Below are positions 1-4,983 of a stretch of DNA of 5,049 nucleotides, one piece after another. The notes under the pieces were generated by a model, which saw only the letters and a list, made by a program, of their open reading frames with translations, was not told where the DNA came from and ran no database searches. Origin of the DNA: a bacterium (lineage in GTDB: Bacteria; Atribacterota; JS1; SB-45; 34-128); assembly GCA_018903015.1 (NCBI GenBank), contig JAHIPR010000272.1, positions 1 to 5,049 of the forward strand. The letters are read 5' to 3'. Made by a program: the position numbers and the translations under genes. Each line of letters begins with the position of its first letter. The first letter of the stretch is position 1.

Positions 1-90
1 GCTGCTAAAAGATTCGAACAAGAAAGTAAGGTTAATCATAAAATAGGGGAGATCAAGCAAAAGATGATGGCAGCATTGGAAGAGAATTGA
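1..90 (+). CDS. C-terminal end of an unidentified protein (partial, 5' end outside window)
   Basis: Frame 1 is open from the first base and ends at TGA 88-90, giving 29 residues that end ...KQKMMAALEEN. The tail is charged, rich in Lys and Glu, and looks like an amphipathic helix, which fits a real protein C-terminus but does not identify a family. An ATG follows the stop directly (91-93) but opens only an 11-codon frame, so I do not call a second gene there. No clear hairpin plus T-run terminator follows before the convergent MNT gene ends at 198. Function unknown. That it is coding at all rests on the open frame and composition over only 90 bases. Confidence 0.45.
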   Translation, partial: AAKRFEQESKVNHKIGEIKQKMMAALEEN

Positions 91-197
91 ATGTCAAAGG
101 TTGAGACCATTAAATCCACTTCTTGAATAAATTATCAAAATTGCTGTAGTCAGAAGGTGGAGGGGGAAGGTGATATTGGTTATACTTTTTTAAACTT

Positions 198-536
198 TTA
201 ATGCTTTACAGTCCTATCATAAATAGTTTCTCCTGTTTTTATAATTTTATATGCAAAATTTTTGGGATTTTGAGTAAGTAATATGTTAGAAGAATAAGGT
301 ATAGCCTCTATTGATTCATCAATTTCCCAGGATAACTTTGAAAGCAGTTGTAGTTCTTTTAGTTTATGTTTGCCAAAGTCAGGAGAAAATATAGCCAAAT
401 CTATATCGCTAAATTCATCAGGCTTTCCATTTGCCCATGAACCATAAAGAATTACTTTATATATTGTAATATTTTTTTCTAAGGCTTTAATATATTTTTT
501 AATTTTATTTATTATTACCGCTTTGTCTTTAACCAT
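198..536 (-). CDS. MNT-type nucleotidyltransferase, probable antitoxin of a HEPN/MNT pair
   Basis: This 112-residue protein is a minimal nucleotidyltransferase of the DNA polymerase beta superfamily. The diagnostic GSX10DXD motif is intact: G32-S33, then ten residues, then D44-I-D46. E77 in the IEAIPY segment is a good candidate for the third metal-binding acidic residue. A helix of about 25 residues precedes the strand leading into the motif, as is usual for these small proteins. In characterised relatives (MntA) the enzyme transfers AMP to the partner HEPN toxin and neutralises it; that role is inferred here from the pairing. The start is well supported: AAGGAG lies 9 bases upstream of ATG 536-534. 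The gene begins inside the 3' end of the HEPN gene with a 22-base overlap, indicating translational coupling. The length is typical of the family. No clear terminator is visible downstream (below 198). The substrate and the sense of regulation are not shown by the sequence. Confidence 0.88.
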   Translation of the reverse strand: MVKDKAVIINKIKKYIKALEKNITIYKVILYGSWANGKPDEFSDIDLAIFSPDFGKHKLKELQLLSKLSWEIDESIEAIPYSSNILLTQNPKNFAYKIIKTGETIYDRTVKH

Positions 537-937
537 TTAAATAATCTCCTTGTATTTTCAAGTAGTTTGGAGGAATAATCAAAATCTAATTCTTTAATTA
601 TGTCTAATTGCTGGTCAGGATATCTAGCAGCGATATTTAAAGGGTTTAATTCATTTAAAATTTCAAGTAGATCTTTAGGTATATCATTTCCTAACTCTAC
701 TAATTTTAGTAATTTGGCTAAATTATGAATCCTTGGAGGTAATTGGTTAAATTTATCAGAGTAAATACCCTTCAGTATTTTTTCTATAGATTGATTACAC
801 ATGAATCCCACGTATAGGTATCTCTTTGATTTTAACATTGCCTCTGCTGTTTTTAAATCGTAGTTAGCAATTTTTAACCAATAATTGTCAATTGCCATAT
901 ATAATTTCATTCTCCTTAAGGAAGCATTGAGTAGCAT
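515..937 (-). CDS. HEPN domain protein, probable toxin partner of the MNT nucleotidyltransferase
   Basis: This 140-residue, mostly helical protein matches the HEPN family paired with MNT proteins (PF05168-like). Marks are the opening helix NYWLKIANYDLKTAEAML (residues 18-35), the QSIEKILKGI helix (49-58), the PPRIHNLAKLL segment (67-77) and the conserved AARYPD signature (103-108). HEPN proteins of such pairs are RNases or RNA-binding proteins, and the MNT partner acts as antitoxin. The classic RX4-6H catalytic motif is absent: the only His is H71 and its nearest Arg is R69, so nuclease activity is uncertain. The start is ambiguous. ATG 937 has AAAGGA 11 bases upstream and fits the promoter at 965-993. 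ATG 910 has AAGGAG only 1 base upstream. ATG 898 (127 residues) has the same AAGGAG 13 bases upstream and best fits where family similarity begins. First gene of the operon; its stop lies inside the MNT gene. AT-rich, more so than the amidase gene. Confidence 0.82.
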   Translation of the reverse strand: MLLNASLRRMKLYMAIDNYWLKIANYDLKTAEAMLKSKRYLYVGFMCNQSIEKILKGIYSDKFNQLPPRIHNLAKLLKLVELGNDIPKDLLEILNELNPLNIAARYPDQQLDIIKELDFDYSSKLLENTRRLFKWLKTKR

Positions 938-964
938 TCTATTAGTGGTCCTTTTAGGTTACTT

Positions 965-993
965 ATTATAACATGAAATATAGACAAAGTGAA
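965..993 (-). promoter_or_regulatory. Promoter of the HEPN/MNT operon (extended -10)
   Basis: Read on the - strand: TTCACT (993-988) as -35, a 17-base spacer, then a perfect TATAAT (970-965) preceded by TG one base away (973-972), an extended -10. The start point should fall near 958, leaving a leader of about 20 bases before ATG 937. This position favours the 937 start of the HEPN gene, although internal starts remain possible. No operator-like inverted repeat is obvious over the promoter. Confidence 0.6.
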
Positions 994-1048
994 TTATTGT
1001 CAAGTTCATAGGATATAAAGGGAAAAGGAATAGAGAAGGAGTAATGAG

Positions 1049-1076
1049 ATTGCCGCGTCGCTTCGCTCCTCGCAAT
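1049..1076. repeat. REP-like imperfect palindrome of the 'SEATRQS' type
   Basis: A GC-rich 28-base island in AT-rich surroundings, bounded by inverted ATTGC (1049-1053) and GCAAT (1072-1076), with CGCTTCGCTCC between. Its - strand translation reads VIARSEATRQS. This is the signature of a short dispersed intergenic repeat often mistranslated in bacterial genomes, usually as VIASEAKQS or similar. I recognise it from that resemblance; only one copy lies in this window, so repetition cannot be shown here. Confidence 0.55.
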
Positions 1077-1080
1077 GACA

Positions 1081-1110
1081 GATAACCCTTTATTTGCAAG
1101 GCTTTCAGAG
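1081..1110. repeat. Copy 1 of the AACCCTT...AAGGCTTTCAGA repeat
   Basis: Contains CCCTT then AAGGCTTTCAGA with about eight bases between. It aligns without gaps to 1381-1410, exactly 300 bases downstream, sharing CCCTT and the 12-base block AAGGCTTTCAGA. Partial relatives are AACCCTTACAAATAGCC at 1251-1267 and AACCCTTAT...CAAGGG at 4378-4396. Hairpin potential is weaker than in the 1382-1406 copy. Confidence 0.5.
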
Positions 1111-1289
1111 ATTTTGACTAATAGTAAATTTACCCCTTCAGGAATGCCCCAAAAACGCACGGAGAGTGCCTTTAAACGCACGTAAAAATTTTAAAAATTA
1201 GCAATTTACTACCCTGATTTTGGGGTATTTTTGCCTCCCCGAAATTCTGAAACCCTTACAAATAGCCATTTTCAGTTTTTGAACATCCG

Positions 1290-1422
1290 AAATTTTAGTC
1301 AAAAAAGTGCGATTTTCGAGGGGTAAAGCATAGGTCAACCCAAAGAAACGCGCCTACGAGCGTTTACAGCGTTTTTCTCTCGAAACCCTTATAGTATAAG
1401 GCTTTCAGAAGTGTATTTTTAG
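1290..1422 (+). repeat. Upstream copy of a diverged direct repeat flanking the amidase gene
   Basis: Block one (1290-1348) aligns without gaps to 4245-4303 with 46 of 59 bases identical by my count, including CAAAAAAG, ATTTT, GAGGGG, AAAG and ATAG in the same order. Block two (1384-1422) aligns to 4378-4416, sharing AACCCTTAT, AAGG and TATTTTTAG. The space between blocks is 39 bases shorter than in the downstream copy. It has no open frame, so this is a non-coding repeat or a duplicated intergenic relic. It contains the 1382-1406 palindrome. Confidence 0.6.
1382..1406. repeat. 25-base near-perfect palindrome
   Basis: GAAA-C-CCTTATA-G-TATAAGG-C-TTTC. The arms pair fully except for one C/C mismatch and the single central base, so either strand could form a stem of 11 pairs interrupted once. 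No T-run follows on either strand, so it is not an ordinary intrinsic terminator. It is the most symmetrical member of the AACCCTT...AAGGCTTTC family seen at 1081-1110 and, degraded, at 4378-4403. It may be a protein-binding site or a dispersed-repeat hairpin. Confidence 0.6.
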
Positions 1423-1456
1423 GTAAATTTTGCTTCTTGGGGAGGTAGATTTACCT
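1421..1456. repeat. 8-base inverted repeat with 20-base loop
   Basis: AGGTAAAT (1421-1428) and its exact complement ATTTACCT (1449-1456) enclose a loop that includes TTGGGGAGG. It could fold as RNA. No T-run follows. Its role is unknown; it lies just after the upstream copy of the long direct repeat. Confidence 0.35.
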
Positions 1457-1471
1457 ACTCTGTATTCAGAC

Positions 1472-1491
1472 GGGTCGAATGAATTCGACCC
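1472..1491. repeat. REP-like hairpin GGGTCGAAT/ATTCGACCC
   Basis: A perfect inverted repeat: GGGTCGAAT (1472-1480), GA, ATTCGACCC (1483-1491), followed by CCTAC. It resembles the widespread intergenic palindromes of the form GTAGGGGCGAATTCATTCGCCC (or with a matched extra T/A pair, as here) scattered through many bacterial genomes. Family membership is from memory of that consensus; only one copy is present here. Confidence 0.55.
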
Positions 1492-1650
1492 CTACATTAA
1501 TAAGAGCATATAGCAATACACTCCTACCGCAAGAAGAGGCTTTTTGCTTGCTTTATTGAATAATAGGGCATGCAGAAAAGTGCTGATAAAGGTCAAAATA
1601 TACCTTACTTACACTTCTTATAGGTTGATGCTGTTTTATTTTTTAATATG

Positions 1651-1659
1651 TGTTATAAT
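1651..1659 (+). promoter_or_regulatory. Extended -10 promoter upstream of the broken small gene
   Basis: TG (1651-1652), one base, then a perfect TATAAT (1654-1659). No good -35 lies at 16-18 bases, which extended -10 promoters can tolerate. The surrounding ATTTTTTAATATGTG resembles the segment in front of the riboswitch promoter at 4473-4493. It points at the degenerate frame starting at 1714. Confidence 0.45.
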
Positions 1660-1713
1660 TTTACATAAAGATGGAGGAGCATTGGTAATATGTAAGCCAA
1701 GGAAAGATTGAAT

Positions 1714-1851
1714 ATGGAGATACAAATTGATCAACACACCTTAGAGTGAGCAGAGGAACGAGGGACAAATGAAAATGAGATCATAGATGTTATCAACAAA
1801 GGAAGAAAAATAGGAAAAAGGAGACAGGGGAAAAGGGGTCTTTATTATTGA
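1714..1851 (+). pseudogene. Remnant of a DUF4258-like small protein, with in-frame stop and truncation
   Basis: ATG 1714 has a fair ribosome binding site (GGAAAG, 7 bases upstream). The frame reads MEIQIDQHTLE, a TGA at 1747-1749, then AEERGTNENEIIDVINKG and a Lys/Arg-rich tail ending at TGA 1849-1851. Replacing the TGA with Arg gives HTLERAEERG...EIIDVINKG, the pattern I associate with the N-terminal half of DUF4258-type proteins (small, often near toxin-antitoxin and mobile genes; function mostly unknown). A CGA-to-TGA or AGA-to-TGA change would explain the stop. The C-terminal half expected for such proteins (around 80-90 residues in all) is not recognisable after 1851, so the gene is broken twice. 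The promoter at 1651-1659 is still present. The family assignment is from memory of the pattern, not a search. Confidence 0.5.
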
Positions 1852-1877
1852 CAATTGAATAATTTTTCAACGATAAA
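1848..1877 (+). promoter_or_regulatory. Probable promoter of the amidase gene
   Basis: A perfect -35 TTGACA (1848-1853) is followed after 18 bases by GATAAA (1872-1877), a four-of-six match to the -10 consensus. Transcription would begin near 1884, giving a leader of about 155 bases. I see no recognisable riboswitch in that leader; in particular, I do not find the c-di-AMP (ydaO-type) motifs known upstream of some cell-wall hydrolase genes. Confidence 0.4.
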
Positions 1878-2025
1878 GACACGACTTTGATAATATATTC
1901 AAGAAGACATTGCCGAATCTTCATGGGCCTGTTGGAATTAGAAATCAAAAACTTTTTAATAAAAAGAAGGATTTTCAGCCATAAATTTAGAAAATAAGAA
2001 TACTTGATGACCTTTAATATGAGGT

Positions 2026-2032
2026 AGGAGGG
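2026..2032 (+). promoter_or_regulatory. Strong ribosome binding site of the amidase gene
   Basis: AGGAGGG lies 7 bases before ATG 2040, an ideal Gram-positive Shine-Dalgarno that fixes the start codon. The encoded N-terminus is a signal peptide, as expected for a correct start. Confidence 0.85.
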
Positions 2033-2039
2033 TAAAGAA

Positions 2040-4121
2040 ATGAAAAGAATATTATGTTTATTATTAATTTTAACGTTCATCCTGCCGATATTTTGTATGA
2101 CCTCGTATTCATCTACCGTTAATGTACAAGATTACCTTAAAGATAAATTTCCCACTATCTTTAGCTTATATCTTGCTTCCCTTGAAGATCTTGACCCATA
2201 TGAAAAAGAATTTATCGATTTATTGGAAAAACTACCAAAAGGTGAACAGGAATATTACGCCAGGGAAGTTTATAAAAATGGTTTTTCCCTGGATCTTTTA
2301 GACAACTTAAAGAAGTGGAAGAAAACAGAAGAAGGACCATCTTTGAATGTGGCCTATCCTTGGCGCTCAGAACAGAGGATATGGGGCAGTCCTCTTTATG
2401 TCTTTGGCACCACCGATGCTTCACCGGCAGTCAAGGTTAATGTCAATGAGGAAGAAGTGACTCTCTTTGATTACCGAACAGGCAATTTTCTGACCTTAGT
2501 AGACGTTCCTCAAGAAAAAGAATTTCCCATTGCTGTTACGGCCAGTAGAGGCGGCAAATCAACTTCCATAGAAAGAACAGTCATCTACCCCAAATACTGG
2601 GAAGAGATGCCTCGGGAACCACTCGCTATTCATACATCTCATGTCCAACCACGAGAGGAGCAGGTATTAAGAGAAGGCGATCAATTGAAAATCATCATTC
2701 AGGGCAGCCCGGAAGCCGAAGCAGTCTTCCAAATCGGTAACCGGTCAGATGAAATTGCCATGGAAGAAGTAACCGATAACTTACCCTGGCCCTTGGAAGG
2801 TAAAGGAATTTATAGGGGAACCTATACCGTAAAAGAAGAAGATGTTCCCTTTTTTAGAGAAACAGCAACCCAAACCATCACGGTTACGCTAAGGCGGGGA
2901 GCTCAAGAGGTCAGTCAGCAATTACCGGGTCAGGTTCGTTTTGTCTCGAGTCTTCTCTCCCGTATCGTGGAAGTGACCAATAAGTATTCCTGGCTGTGGA
3001 ATGTAAGAGAGGATACCTTTGCCCTGAACCGCTCCACCCGGGGTGGGGATGGTATACCCACTTATCCTGAAGGGTATTACATCCGTCCTGGAACCCGTTT
3101 TGAAGTCATAGGAGTTGCTGGAGACCACCTGTGGGTCAAACTGGGTGGAAAGAATTATCTAATGCACGATGAAAATATCACTGAAGCAGGCTATGCCATC
3201 AAGAAGCCTTCCACCGGAATTTCCAGAATAGAATTGAACGAAACCCAGGATGAGGTTAAGATTCGTCTTGATACCCAAGAACGTATTCCCTTCCTGATTG
3301 AAGATAAGACCCAACAGCTCAGGTTGATCTTGGATGGGATTAAGAAAAGCACACATATTACCCAAACAGGTGAAACTTCTTTAGTCCAAGATATAGCCAT
3401 CGAGACTCCTGACCAGGAAGAAATGCCTGATGTTTTAGCCATTACTATCAAGCTGAATCAACCAATGGCTGGGTTTGATTATCAGTGGGAGGGAACAGAG
3501 TTGGTAGTAAGCTTGCGTAAACCCCCTGAGATTTCCCAGGATAATCCTTTAGAGGGTCGGGCCATCGTAATTGATCCAGGACATGGAGGTAAATATCCCG
3601 GTGCTGTGGGCCCCGGTGATATTCATGAAAGAGATGTTGTCTTAGAAATGGGTAAATATCTCAAAGACATGCTGGAAGCCAAAGGAGCAAAAGTTGTGAT
3701 GACTCGCACTGAGGATATAGATGTAGATCTTTATGAGCGGATTGATATGGCGGTTGAAAATAATGCCGATCTTTTTATCAGCATTCATGCCAATGCCCAT
3801 GCCGAGGGAGCCGATGCCATCAATTATCATGGCCATATGATCCTTTATAACTACGCCTACAATCAGAAACTGGCCGAAATTATGCTGGACAATCTGGTAG
3901 AAAGGATGGGGCTTCCCCGGACAAGAGTCTGGAGAAGGGAGGACCTTGCCGTATTGCGGCGTCCCCAGGTCCCAAGTGTTCTGGTTGAGACAGCCTATAT
4001 GATGCATCCGGAGGATAACTGGTATCTTCTTCAACCCATAAATCAGAAAGAATTTGCCCGGGCGATCATGCACGGTATTATCGAGTATTTACTTAGCTTG
4101 CAGGCAACAAGCCTGCTATAA
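2040..4121 (+). CDS. Secreted N-acetylmuramoyl-L-alanine amidase (AMIN + Amidase_3)
   Basis: This 693-residue zinc hydrolase cuts the bond between N-acetylmuramic acid and L-alanine in peptidoglycan, outside the membrane. Residues 1-25 form a signal peptide (MKR, a hydrophobic core, then SYSS). Residues 30-100 are helical and charged, without a recognised domain. About 116-184 and 190-305 look like beta-sandwich (Ig-like) modules. About 345-385 looks SH3-like (PGTRFEVIGVAGDHLWVKL). About 392-494 is AMIN-like and probably targets the enzyme to the wall. From 507 to the end is Amidase_3. Zinc ligands are H515 (DPGHGG), E530 and H583 (SIHANA); the catalytic Glu is E650 (LVETAYM). All are intact, so the enzyme should be active. 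It is longer than typical amidases of about 250-500 residues because of the N-terminal modules. The gene is monocistronic as seen, with a GCAGGC/GCCTGC hairpin at its 3' end. Its composition is less AT-rich than its surroundings. It could serve in cell separation, wall turnover or sporulation; the sequence does not decide which. Confidence 0.93.
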   Translation: MKRILCLLLILTFILPIFCMTSYSSTVNVQDYLKDKFPTIFSLYLASLEDLDPYEKEFIDLLEKLPKGEQEYYAREVYKNGFSLDLLDNLKKWKKTEEGPSLNVAYPWRSEQRIWGSPLYVFGTTDASPAVKVNVNEEEVTLFDYRTGNFLTLVDVPQEKEFPIAVTASRGGKSTSIERTVIYPKYWEEMPREPLAIHTSHVQPREEQVLREGDQLKIIIQGSPEAEAVFQIGNRSDEIAMEEVTDNLPWPLEGKGIYRGTYTVKEEDVPFFRETATQTITVTLRRGAQEVSQQLPGQVRFVSSLLSRIVEVTNKYSWLWNVREDTFALNRSTRGGDGIPTYPEGYYIRPGTRFEVIGVAGDHLWVKLGGKNYLMHDENITEAGYAIKKPSTGISRIELNETQDEVKIRLDTQERIPFLIEDKTQQLRLILDGIKKSTHITQTGETSLVQDIAIETPDQEEMPDVLAITIKLNQPMAGFDYQWEGTELVVSLRKPPEISQDNPLEGRAIVIDPGHGGKYPGAVGPGDIHERDVVLEMGKYLKDMLEAKGAKVVMTRTEDIDVDLYERIDMAVENNADLFISIHANAHAEGADAINYHGHMILYNYAYNQKLAEIMLDNLVERMGLPRTRVWRREDLAVLRRPQVPSVLVETAYMMHPEDNWYLLQPINQKEFARAIMHGIIEYLLSLQATSLL
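4100..4116 (+). terminator. Hairpin at the 3' end of the amidase gene, weak terminator candidate
   Basis: GCAGGC (4100-4105), AACAA loop, GCCTGC (4111-4116): a perfect 6-bp GC-rich stem overlapping the last codons, three bases before the stop codon at 4119-4121. The sequence after it (TATAAGTTACGATTATTTATATTG) is AT-rich but has no proper T-run, so efficient intrinsic termination is doubtful. It could instead protect the mRNA 3' end. Confidence 0.3.
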
Positions 4122-4466
4122 GTTACGATTATTTATATTGTTTTATCTATATCTATCTGTGTATAACACAGAAGGACAGAAGGAGACTTGCGTCACGGGC
4201 TTGTATAACAGTTTATCAGTACTGATTTTAATTTTAAGAGGGTAAAATTTTGAGCAAAAAAGAGCAATTTTTGAGGGGAAAAGTATAGCTTGCCCCAAAA
4301 AAATGCAAATGCAAACGTTATTTTAAGTTCAGCTAAAAACTTTATTTTATAAGAGTTTCCTGTGACATATTCCCGCTAACCCTTATTTTACAAGGGAAAG
4401 AAGATTTTATTTTTAGACGGACGAGACACCTGTTCCTCAAAATAAATATTTTAGTAGAAAATAGTG
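4122..4466. other. Gene-free region between the amidase and the riboswitch promoter
   Basis: About 345 bases with no convincing coding frame. The short + frame running through here, with its ATG at 4054 inside the amidase gene, is composition noise. The region holds a 12-base perfect palindrome ATCAGTACTGAT at 4215-4226 and the downstream copy of the direct repeat (4245-4416). Confidence 0.5.
4245..4416 (+). repeat. Downstream copy of the diverged direct repeat flanking the amidase gene
   Basis: Bases 4245-4303 align to 1290-1348 (46 of 59 identical, ungapped) and 4378-4416 align to 1384-1422, in the same order and orientation. Thirty-nine extra bases lie between the blocks compared with the upstream copy. 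The AACCCTT...AAGG palindrome inside block two is degraded here (CAAGGGAAAG instead of AAGGCTTTC). It is non-coding and its nature is unknown. Confidence 0.6.
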
Positions 4467-4493
4467 TTGAAATTTTTTATAATGTGCTATAAT
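4467..4493 (+). promoter_or_regulatory. Promoter of the c-di-GMP riboswitch transcript
   Basis: TTGAAA (4467-4472), a short 15-base spacer, then a perfect TATAAT (4488-4493) carrying the extended TG one base before (4485-4486). A second TATAAT at 4478-4483 overlaps the spacer. Transcription should start near 4500, some 50 bases before the aptamer, so the RNA would contain the whole riboswitch. Confidence 0.6.
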
Positions 4494-4553
4494 AAATATG
4501 AAATTATGTAAAAATTAATTATTGAGTTCGGGATAAAAAGAATAGGTGCTTAA

Positions 4554-4647
4554 AAAAGCCGAAAAAGGCAAAATATCCGAAAGGATAGGACGCAAAGTTT
4601 TGGGATTAAATCACTTTAGTGACAGGACTGCCAAACTGCAGGCTTTT
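4554..4647 (+). ncRNA. Cyclic di-GMP-I (GEMM-I) riboswitch aptamer candidate
   Basis: The expected parts occur in order. P1 is closed by AAAAGCC (4554-4560) with GGCTTTT (4641-4647). GGCAAAA (4567-4573) is the conserved joining segment. A hairpin TATCC-GAAA-GGATA (4574-4587) carries the GAAA tetraloop that docks in this class. GGACGCAAAG (4588-4597) is the most diagnostic conserved string. A second arm is formed by AGTTTTGG (4596-4603) with CCAAACT (4631-4637), topped by TCAC-TTTA-GTGA (4611-4622). The base at the position equivalent to G20 of the Vibrio Vc2 aptamer appears to be G (4567), which favours c-di-GMP over cyclic AMP-GMP; this rests on an alignment by eye. A terminator overlaps its 3' half. 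No downstream + strand gene is visible in the remaining 370 bases, so the regulated gene is unknown. Confidence 0.85.
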
Positions 4648-4679
4648 CAAAATTAAATATAGTTGGCAGTTTTTTATTT
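4627..4679 (+). terminator. Intrinsic terminator, expression platform of the riboswitch
   Basis: ACTGCCAAACT (4627-4637) pairs with AGTTGGCAGT (4661-4670), leaving one bulged A, and is followed by TTTTTATTT. The 23-base loop contains the 3' strand of aptamer P1 (4641-4647), and the left stem strand is the 3' strand of the second aptamer arm. Aptamer and terminator therefore exclude each other. Ligand binding should hold the aptamer and prevent the terminator, predicting an ON switch. Confidence 0.8.
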
Positions 4680-4680
4680 A

Positions 4681-4983
4681 AAACCCACGCTATAATTAAT
4701 CTTACTATTACATTTAATTAACCAACAAAAAACGTTCATATAACAGTCGAAACACTCCTAAAAATCTTTACTTTAGTAAAAGCCAAATTAAATTTTACTA
4801 GAAAATAATCAACATCTTGCGTATTCCGGAGTATCCGGACGGCAATTCCGAAGGCATCCGGACATTAAACCGGAACATCCGGACACCTTATCGATTCAAT
4901 TTTTATTAACATTATTCTTAATCAATAACTATCATTTAGTTCATATTAAATTGAAAGACCTGAAAAAATTTGATCTAAAAGCT
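4681..4983. other. Gene-free AT-rich stretch after the riboswitch terminator
   Basis: No coding frame is supported on either strand. The + strand has no ATG at all from 4681 to the window end. Apart from the TCCGGA array (4825-4883) I see only AT-rich sequence. Confidence 0.55.
4825..4883. repeat. Cluster of six TCCGGA-like hexamers at helical spacing
   Basis: TCCGGA starts at 4825, 4834, 4857 and 4878, with variants TCCGAA at 4847 and ACCGGA at 4869. Successive spacings are 9, 13, 10, 12 and 9 bases, averaging 10.6, about one turn of B-DNA. Three copies extend to ATCCGGAC. The block is GC-rich in AT-rich DNA. Arrays like this occur as binding sites at the ends of some insertion sequences (IS21-like elements carry multiple terminal repeats) and as operators. 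Which applies here cannot be decided, as no transposase is visible. Confidence 0.6.

Larger units (their letters stand above)
960..1713. other. Long gene-free, repeat-rich intergenic region
   Basis: About 750 bases with no credible coding frame on either strand. Besides the repeats listed separately it holds two AACGCACG direct copies (1153-1160 and 1174-1181) and a short GGGG...CCCC inverted pair near 1222-1240. There is also a GCAAG...CTTGC hairpin at about 1530-1552, followed by a mixed CTTTATT run that is a poor terminator. Composition alternates between AT-rich stretches and small GC-rich palindromes, as in regions that have collected dispersed elements. Confidence 0.6.

Noticed and set aside
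91..126. Short frame MSKVETIKSTS after the first stop codon
   Set aside because: Eleven codons only, with no recognisable function; probably chance.
966..1181. 71-codon - strand frame containing VIARSEATRQS
   Set aside because: The recognisable part is the translation of a REP-like palindrome, and the rest is intergenic repeat sequence; there is no protein-like conservation pattern or good ribosome binding site.
1863..2000. Continuation of the broken DUF4258-like gene in another frame
   Set aside because: A + frame (FFNDKDTTLIIYS...) is open for about 40 codons, but I could not match it to the expected C-terminal half, so I did not extend the pseudogene.
1852..2039. Amidase leader as a c-di-AMP or other riboswitch
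   Set aside because: No conserved motifs of a known class were found; only a short A/T palindrome at 1952-1966 is visible.
1793..2080. 95-codon - strand frame crossing the amidase start
   Set aside because: It is Lys/Ile/Leu/Phe-rich noise from AT-rich DNA, antisense to the amidase promoter, ribosome binding site and signal peptide.
3642..4073. 143-codon - strand frame inside the amidase gene
   Set aside because: It is antisense to the highly conserved Amidase_3 domain, whose + strand frame has every catalytic residue; a shadow frame.
4054..4245. 63-codon + frame overlapping the end of the amidase gene
   Set aside because: It begins inside conserved coding sequence in another frame, has no ribosome binding site, and continues into repeat sequence.
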